This document shows, piece after piece, positions 57,012-64,000 of a stretch of 64,000 nt of DNA (position 1 is the stretch's first letter; the number at the start of each line of letters is the position of its first letter). Made by a program: the position numbers and the translations under genes. The notes beneath the pieces are model-generated. The model was not told the origin of the DNA and searched no databases. It saw nothing but the letters and a program-made list of their open reading frames with translations. Source of the stretch: Delphinus delphis (Eukaryota > Chordata > Mammalia > Artiodactyla > Delphinidae); contig NC_082695.1 of the NCBI RefSeq assembly GCF_949987515.2, forward strand, positions 84,179,104 through 84,243,103, given 5' to 3'.

Positions 57012-59678
57012 CAACACATTTCAAGGCACACAAAACAATGCAAACAAACAAAAACCCCTGTAAGGCGGGGTAGTTTAACTCCAGTTTGCCCTGAAGTGTG
57101 GAGTTTAGGGATGTCAGGTGAGAGTGGGAGTGGTATTTATCAGTTTTCCCTCTTGGGTGGGCCCTGGACTTTCACTCATCACTTTCCGCCAGCTGAGCAG
57201 TCCCAGACCCTCTACTCACAGGCAAATGGCCTCAAGCTAAATGGCTTTGAAGTCTCATTTGACCTCTGTGGGTCCTCATCTTCTCAGCATTTCTTACTCC
57301 GCAGTTCCTCCCTATCGTATTAGTTTATAGAAACTTTTGGGAGGTAAATACATTTCGTCTAGATTTATAGTTGCCCTTAGCAAAACATTTTTCTTAGTTT
57401 TCCTAGCTCACCATGAGTTGAAGTAGATGTTCACCATATTTCTAACACATGAACTTCCAGCTACATTTCATGGTTTTTCTCAACTTCAACAGATTATTTT
57501 GAAGAGACATATGCTCTCTGGATTTTCCTGAAGATAAACATGCCCAGGCTGACCTCTAGGTATTCTGATTCAGAAAGTCTGTAGTCAAGGTCGGACGCTG
57601 ATTCCCGGGGGATGCCGACATGAGCTCCCTGACTCCCATCCCCACTAGCAACATCACAACTTGGAACCCCTAATACAAGTCATATGTTCTTCACAGAGGA
57701 CTTCAATGTTTTCAAATAAACATCCTTGAGGCATTAACCCTTAATCATCTAGAGCAGTGGCTCACGGCTACAAGGATACAAGGGTTTTTCTCACAGGTAA
57801 TAGAATCTTGGGGGTAGGTGGATTCTTAGTTTGGAAAAACCCAGGGGGAGATTACAATGTGCTCCCCACCTGATTTGCCTTGCATGTAAGTATCATCCAG
57901 TCTGCTATCGTAGCAGACTGCTTTTTGTAGCTAGACTACACTTTTAGAAACCAAGAAAACAAATAATAATGCTATTTTCTGTCCATAAAGATAATTGGCT
58001 GCCTTCCCCCTTCATGTATTCTTTGAGTATCATATTTATCATTATGTTCCTGTTCATTTCAAATGGTGATATGGGCATGCAGATAGCAGAAAAGAGATCT
58101 TTAAAGTTCCTTGTTTTCCCCAAACGTATCTGATGTCCTACTTGAAAACAACTTCACAAAATAAAGAGGGAAAGTAGGTAGTTTCTATTATTTTCTCCTC
58201 TTGGCTTTTATGAGCTTGGGAGGGGTGGAGGGGCAGGGGGCACACATATCAAGCAATGATTTCACACAAGAGTCACTGAATACCCCAGATCACATTTAAC
58301 GAAAGCACAGTGTTTATAACAGATCTACTACCATCTGTCAATAGCGGAAAATGACAGAGAACAGAGGCAAGACAATGAAAGAAAATGATCTTTATGACAC
58401 CTCGTTTTCAGGCACTTTTTCCTCACTCACACAGTAATTTCAAGAGAAGCCTAACTCAGATTGGGTGGGCCACACCCTGAAAGACCCTGAAGTTCACTCC
58501 AACTCTCCTTTGGGCAAGCGTGAGTAACTATTCAAGCAGAAGAGGGAGAAACACAAATTACATCCCAAAGAAGCCCTGGACAAATGATGGGTTGAAAATT
58601 ACATTTTTATCCTCTTCTAACACTCTCAGCACCTCATACTGTGCTGTATCATCTTTGACAAAGTGTCCCCGCTCTGAGGGAAGGACTCCCAAATGTTCCT
58701 TTCAGCAGTCAGCGCACACAAAATGGCATGCTGATTTGGCAACAGGAGGACACCTCGACAGCCATCATTTCACCCATTTTGTTGAGAACAATATATTATT
58801 TATGATAATGTTGATAATGGTTGCAAATGTTCTTTACTTTTTAGACTTGCAGCAAGACCAAGAATTTTATACCATTTCCTTTTTAAAAAGAAGTACATGT
58901 GATATGACGTACTTAATGTGATGTGATTCTTAAAGTTTTGAAATGTATTCTTTTGACTCAGCGAGATGATCTCTAACAACATTTGCAGATATATCTCAAG
59001 TTCATGCAACCCTGATACAAGAAAACAAAATCAGGTGTCCTCAAAGTAATGTGGCAGGAAAGACAGCTTTACCAAAATATCACTATAGAATTCATTTGAA
59101 TAGCAAGTTCTCTTAATTAACACTGGCTAGGATGGTGAAAAAGACTTGGCTTTCTGGAAGAGAAAGGATGAAGGTATTGTAAACTGCTAAATGGAAGTTG
59201 TGGGATATCCACGGGAATCAGTAGGAAACATGTTGACCAGAGTGGACAGCCGACCTGGCAACAAATGGTCCTTCAGTATATTGACTATTAGGAGGAACTG
59301 GGGAGATGGTTACAGTTTGAAACCACAAAGGAAATTTAGAGACTGCTGCCCACACGATGCTCTGGCTGTTGCTGTCTCTCCTCTGGGTGGGAGGACTTCC
59401 TGGTTAATTAGGCCATAAGTCTCAGGCTCATCCCACAGTAATGACTAGTACTGAATGTTTTCCTGAGTGGGCAGGACATTCTAACTCCACTCAGGCTACT
59501 GTTACAGAGATACACAATTGCACTGTGCATGATAAAATGAGAGGAATTCATGACTGCCATGGGCAGACACTAGATGAATGGTTAGAACTTTGATGGTTCG
59601 ATTGGAGGATGACAGGTTGGGTTGCATAAACCTCTTAAAGGAGAATGGCCACACCCATGGCATTTTACAGTTTATGAT
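57012..59678. other. Unassigned intergenic sequence with a short hairpin
   Basis: About 2.7 kb with no supported gene. 57540-57600 and 57755-57870 recall pieces of MER5-like DNA transposons ('ctctaggtattctgattcag', 'agagcagtggctcacgg') but too faintly to call. A 10-base-pair inverted repeat with a 3-base loop sits at 57898-57920. A 133-codon frame (58520-58921) has no domain, and its codons look random. Confidence 0.45.
57898..57920. repeat. Perfect 10-bp inverted repeat, 3-base loop
   Basis: Arms cagtctgcta and tagcagactg are exact reverse complements around the loop tcg. Confidence 0.95.
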
Positions 59679-59689
59679 AAACCCTAACA

Positions 59690-60027
59690 TCTTTAAAAAG
59701 GCTACAGATGAACTTATTTACAAAACAGAAGTAGAGCCACAGATGTAGAAAACAAATTTAGGATACCAGGGGATAAGCGGGGGGAGAGGAACAAATTGGG
59801 AGGTTGGGATTGACATATACACACTACTATATATAAACCAGATAACTAATAAGGACCTACTGCACAGCACAGAGAACTCTTCTCAATACTCTGTAATGGC
59901 CTATATGGGAAAAGAATCTAAAAAAAGGGTGGATATATGTATATGTATAGCTGATTCACTTTGTTGTATACCTGAAACTAACACAACATTGTCAATCAAC
60001 TGTACTCCAATAAAAATTAAAAAAAAT
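59690..60027 (+). mobile_element. 5'-truncated L1, 3' UTR only
   Basis: Landmarks match the copy at 22147-22547: 'gatgaacttatttacaaaac', 'gattgacatatacacactac', 'agcacagagaactcttctc', 'ggcctatatgggaaaag' and 'tgtactccaataaaaatt'. Direct repeats aaaccctaaca (59679-59689) and aaatcctaaca (60028-60038), one base different, fit a target duplication. Confidence 0.92.
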
Positions 60028-60215
60028 AAATCCTAACAGCCAATGTGATGGGACCTTAGGAGGTGGGGCTTTTGGGAAGTGATTAGGTCAAGAGGACAGA
60101 GCCTTCCTGAATGGGATTAGTGCTCTTATAAAAGCAACGCCAGAGAGCTCCCTTGTCCTTTCTGCCACATGAGGTTACACAGGGAAGACAGCTGGCCATC
60201 TACGAGCCAGGAAAG
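60028..60215 (+). mobile_element. MaLR (MST/MLT1-like) LTR fragment
   Basis: 'aatgtgatgggaccttaggaggtggggc', 'tgattaggtcaagaggac', 'atgggattagtgctcttataaaag', 'gagagctcccttgtcc' and 'catctacgagccaggaa' are ordered LTR landmarks. It is cut on the right by old L1. On the left, a few LTR bases may survive beyond the L1 tail inserted at 59690. Confidence 0.88.
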
Positions 60216-61385
60216 TCTAGGTCAAGAAAATGAGAAGACAGGAAACTGACTGGAAGAAAATATCTGCAACAGACACGTCTGATAAAGGACTGTCATTCAA
60301 AATATAAAAGGAATTCTTAAAACTCATCAAAAAACAAAAACAAAACAAAACAAACAACCTGATTAAAAATGAGCCAAAGACCTTAACAGACACCTCACCG
60401 AGGAAGCTATACAGGTGGCAAATAGCACATGAAAAGATGCTCCACATCATATGCTATCAGGAGGATGCAAATTAACTCAATAGAGAGACACCACTACATA
60501 CCTATCAGGATGCCCGAAGCCGAGAACACGGAATGCTGGTAGGGATGTGGAGCAACAGGAGCTTCATGTTTCGCTGGTCGGAAGACAGAATGGTACCGCC
60601 ACTTTGGAAGACAGTCTGGTGGTTTCTTACAAAATTAACCGTAATCTTGCCGTATGATCCAGCAACCGTGCTCCTTTATGTTTGCCTAAAGTGTCTGAAG
60701 GCTTGTGTTCACATAAAATACAGGCACATAGATGTTTACAGCAGCTTTAGGCATAATTGCTAAAATGTGGAAGCAACCAAGATGTCCTCCAGAAGGTGAA
60801 CGGATAAATAAACTGTAGGACATCCAGTCAATGGAATATTATTCAGCAGTAAAAAGAGATGAGCTATTAAGCCATGAAAAGACATGGAGAAATCTCTAAA
60901 TGTATATTCCTAAGCGAAAAGGTGATTTGAAATGGCTACATATCTTTGAAATTGATACATACTTACCATTCCAACTCTATGACATTCTTGAAAAGGCAAA
61001 ACTATGGAGACAGTGAAAAGATCAGTGGTTGCAAGGGACTGGGGTGTCAGGGAGGGATGAATCAACAGAGGACAGAAGATTTTTAGGGTGGCAAAAATGC
61101 TCTGTATGATACTGTCAGGATATTTACGTGTCATCACACTTTTGTCCAAACCCACAGAAGGCACAACACCAAGAGTGAACCCTACAGTGAACTATGGACT
61201 TTGGTTGATCAGGTTCAATTGTAATAAATCAATTAGAACAAATGTACCACACTGGTGAGTGATGTGAATAATGGTAGAGGCTTTGCACCTGTTGTGGTAG
61301 GTGATATATGGGAAATCCCTGCACCTTCCTCTCAATTTTGTTAGGAACCCAAAACTGCTCTAAGAAAAGGAAGTCTTGAAAAAAA
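60216..61385 (+). mobile_element. Old L1M fragment: ORF2 C-terminus and 3' UTR
   Basis: 'aaaatgagaagacaggaaactgactgg', 'tctgataaaggactgtcattc', 'gatgctccacatcatatgc', 'ggatgtggagcaacaggagc', 'ccactttggaagacagtctgg', 'gtatgatccagcaacc', 'tgtggaagcaaccaagatg', 'aatggaatattattcagcag' and the 3' UTR 'tggttgcaagggactgggg' appear in order. Frameshifts and stops are frequent; the longest open piece is 76 codons. It is an old L1M copy about 1.2 kb long. Confidence 0.93.
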
Positions 61386-62864
61386 TGCAATCTTTACATA
61401 ATGTTGCCTTATTTCTCTCTAACGTTTTGGAACCAATCTCACATAATCCAACACAAGCGTATATGTAAGAATAAGAAAGAGTGTGTCATTCATGTTCATT
61501 CTAATGTACCAGCAGGGTGTCAAACCAAATATATGCTTTGCATGTCAGAATGTCCTCATGCTGACAGGTTTAAACTACAGGATGCTTTTTTTTTCATAAA
61601 AGACGTCTTATTTGCTCAGCAATGGTTGCCTTTTCCAAATGAATACCACCACAGAATTTGAGCAAACCCAGGAGGGTTTCTTCTTGTTTAACGAGTAAAA
61701 TTAATTCAGCTCTATATGGAGTGATCATTATCTAATTCACTAGGCTAATATGAATTAAACGAAACACAGGTTAAAATGCATTGTAAGCTACAGGGTGACA
61801 AACGTATAGCACGATGTCAATTTCTTGGCTATATCTATTATTTCTGGGTAGGTAAGTAAAACTATTCTTACCAAAAGAAAGGTTAAGGACATATTCTTGA
61901 GTTTTGATCTCTACAGATTTTCTACATGCGTCAGACGCCTGGGGATGTTAGCTTGCTGTTGAAAATCACCCCTCACATGTCCATTTGCCCTCAACTTCAG
62001 TAAGGAGAAAAACATTACAAGCTTTATGAAAAATATATATGATCAAATGTCCTTTTCATTAAACAGTCAATCAACTGTGTTAAAACTGTCAAAAGTAATG
62101 GATGGCAAACATACCAATTCACCACAGGCTATATAGAAAAAGTCACTGAATTTAGCTCCATAGCAAGGGGCCAATTTGAAATGAAAGAAAACATGTGCAT
62201 GACTGTTCATAATGTTTATATAGAAACTGATACTTTGGTATACTGTTCACCAGTCACTTGTTTTTTTCTTCAGATTGAAAACGTGAAAGATAGAAGCCGT
62301 ATTTCAATTTAGGAAACACAATGAGAGAAAGATATCATTTCCCAATGTACCCATAAGAGTTCCCCTATTGCAATATAACATCTTGTAACCAACGTCACAT
62401 ACCCAACACAAGGATAAACACGAGGATAAGAAATGGTGGATTTACGACTGATGGTTCCATAGTTGGGTGCGCCCCAGCTAGGGTGGTCGAACTTAGTCAA
62501 GCATGTGACACTTAATTAGTTCAAATTTCAGACAAAAATTTTTAGGACTATGTCTAAATAGTGCAGATGTAGCCCATGCAATGTTGGGGTCAAAGCTCTA
62601 CTAAAAAAATTGTTCGTATGTGTATCCGAAATTCAAATTTAACTGGGTCTCCTCTATTTGATCTGACAGCCCTAAACCCAGTGAACTCCAAGTATTAGGT
62701 TAGCTTTGAGAAGAAACATATGGTCCACTGAATGAGGAAAGTTTGGAACGTTTGATCAAATGCTCACAAGACACCTGAAGCAAAACCTCATATAAAATTC
62801 ACTAGCCACTCACACGGATGAGCACACAACATAATCTAGTTTTAGGAGAGCATATTGCAGGCAG
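61386..62864. other. Unassigned intergenic sequence
   Basis: About 1.5 kb with no gene or repeat recognised. An 86-codon frame at 61401-61661 shows no known domain. Confidence 0.45.
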
Positions 62865-62990
62865 ACATTGAAGGTCTATATTCTGTGCTCCACCACTCGC
62901 TAGGTGGATAATACAGGCCAATTATATCCTCTTTCTTAGCCTGTTATAGCATCGTTAATGTGGGAAAAATAATAATAATGGTAATATTTT
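62865..62990 (+). repeat. MIR SINE fragment
   Basis: 'gctccaccactcgctaggtgg', 'ttagcctgttatagc' and 'gttaatgtgggaaaaataataataatgg' follow the sense MIR core (cf. 'ctaccactcactagctgtg' and 'tgtaaaatggggataataatag'). Confidence 0.6.
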
Positions 62991-63332
62991 GTCTTTGTTA
63001 TTACCATAAAATTGTCCAAAGAAAATAGGTGTGATATAAATTATTGTTCCATTTCTTTTATTTTTATTTTGGTGAGAACAGGAAGGCTCTGGTGATTCCA
63101 AAATATATCTCTATTACTACATTTTATTTAAATATACGTCACTAGAAACTTTACTGGCTACAGAAGCTTTAGTCCCTTTGAAAATGGAAGTAGTCATCGC
63201 AACCTGATAACCCTTGGAGTTGTCTACATCTTAGTGGAGAGAAACCTGGAAGATGTTTCAGTCTGCACTGGGAGAAGTCACCATTTTACAGAATCCTTAG
63301 GCAAAAAGAGGAGCCCAGATGGAGAGGCGAGA

Positions 63333-63401
63333 TAGGAAAAAAAACAAGCTTGGGTTATCTTTCGATTTAGGAAAAATACAAGCTTGGTTTATCTTTCGAT
63401 T
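63333..63401. repeat. Tandem duplication, two units of 35 and 34 bases
   Basis: Unit 1 (63333-63367) and unit 2 (63368-63401) both open 'tagga', share 'acaagcttgg' and end 'ttatctttcgatt'. They differ only in the length and one base of the A-run and in one G/T change. Confidence 0.95.
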
Positions 63402-63837
63402 CCTACCTGATCCACTCTATCTGTGACTATTGAGGTGTGTGTCTAGACAGCAAAGTGACTTCTTGGCACAATTTTATTCTGTGAAAGCTCTAACCTATTT
63501 AAAGCAAGAGATGTATCTAGAGGCTCATTTCTGTCCAGCCCACGTGAGGGTCCTGAGTTTTAAAACCATGTTGTGTGGTGAACCCTGAGCCATTACAATT
63601 CTAGGGCAGCCTAAGATTTCATTCCATTTTATCAGAACTTTACACGATCCTGTCTGGTTGTCTAGCAAAGTTTTCAGGATTTGTTATGTATGAGACTACT
63701 CTGTGAAGAAGAGGATTGAGAGAAAGAAAAGAGTTTTAAGAAATAAAGGTATGGGTTACAAAATGGATCACCTGTAATTTTCTTTCCAATATGTAAATAA
63801 AATATTGTGACTCTGGTTAATACTTTTGTTTTCTGGA

Positions 63838-63871
63838 GTGTGTGTGCGTGTGTGTGTGTGTGCGTGTGTGT
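63838..63871. repeat. (GT)n microsatellite
   Basis: 34 bases of GT with two GC interruptions (tgcg). Likely polymorphic in length. Confidence 0.95.
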
Positions 63872-64000
63872 TAATGGAATTCTTGAAGATATGGGGGCAA
63901 TGGTCTCAAGTATATATTAGAGTTACATCTGAAAGTGATATTCCTGAAACTTCAAAGGATTTTGTACAGAGAGTAAAAGTAGCCAGACCTAGGAAAGAAA

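Larger units (their letters stand above)
62991..64000. other. Unassigned intergenic sequence to window end
   Basis: No gene is seen. It contains a tandem duplication of about 35 bases (63333-63401) and a GT microsatellite (63838-63871). Confidence 0.45.

Noticed and set aside
58520..58921. 133-codon frame, the longest outside the recognised L1 and L1-tail repeats
   Set aside because: Composition and codon use look random, there is no family resemblance, and in 64 kb of six frames one such length is expected by chance.

Overview
The window reads as intergenic mammalian DNA, most likely from a cetacean (whale or dolphin). The main reason is about ten copies of tRNA-derived SINEs whose heads read 'cttccctggtggcgcagtgg'. 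This is the CHR family shared by Cetacea, hippopotamus and ruminants, in the form that expanded in whales. No ruminant BovB or Bov-tA element was recognised. The LINE-1 3' ends are also of the cetartiodactyl type. No host protein-coding gene, exon, rRNA or tRNA gene could be supported on either strand. Nearly every open frame falls in a transposon or is short enough to be chance.

Layout. Bases 1-6930 hold an almost complete, sense-oriented LINE-1 cut by the left window edge: CpG-rich 5' UTR, ORF1, ORF2, 3' UTR and poly(A) signal. It is recent enough to read domain by domain, but ORF1 has one frameshift and ORF2 has a frameshift, a nonsense codon and a 14-base tandem duplication plus a further indel. 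From 7 to 34 kb the sequence is a background of old repeats (MIR, L2, MaLR LTRs, worn L1M, a Tigger DNA transposon) with short 5'-truncated tails of younger L1. From 35 to 42.5 kb there are an L1 with opposed segments suggesting 5' inversion, a 0.8-kb antisense L1 tail, and pieces of an old L1 5' region. From 40.6 to 56.1 kb the young CHR SINEs cluster, several inserted into older repeats (a MaLR LTR, a MIR, an L1M) with clear target-site duplications. From 56.8 to 61.4 kb there is a 156-base L1 tail with a 16-base duplication and a stack of L1, LTR and L1M. The last 2.6 kb is mostly unassigned.

How the parts relate. The LINE-1 proteins are the enzymes that copy L1 RNA and, in trans, CHR SINE RNA. 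The short A-rich-tailed SINEs and truncated L1 tails flanked by 7-18 base direct repeats are the products expected of that machinery. The L1 at 1-6930 looks unable to make working proteins itself, so the young insertions must come from source copies elsewhere.

Nothing here amounts to a new biological system. The points most worth following are the L1 lesions (including loss of an endonuclease catalytic aspartate), the opposed L1 segments at 35.9-36.8 kb, the young SINEs with perfect target duplications, a 28-base perfect palindrome, and three repeat-free stretches that look like possible conserved noncoding elements. All family names come from recognising consensus-like wording by eye; boundaries of old repeats are good to perhaps 20-50 bases.
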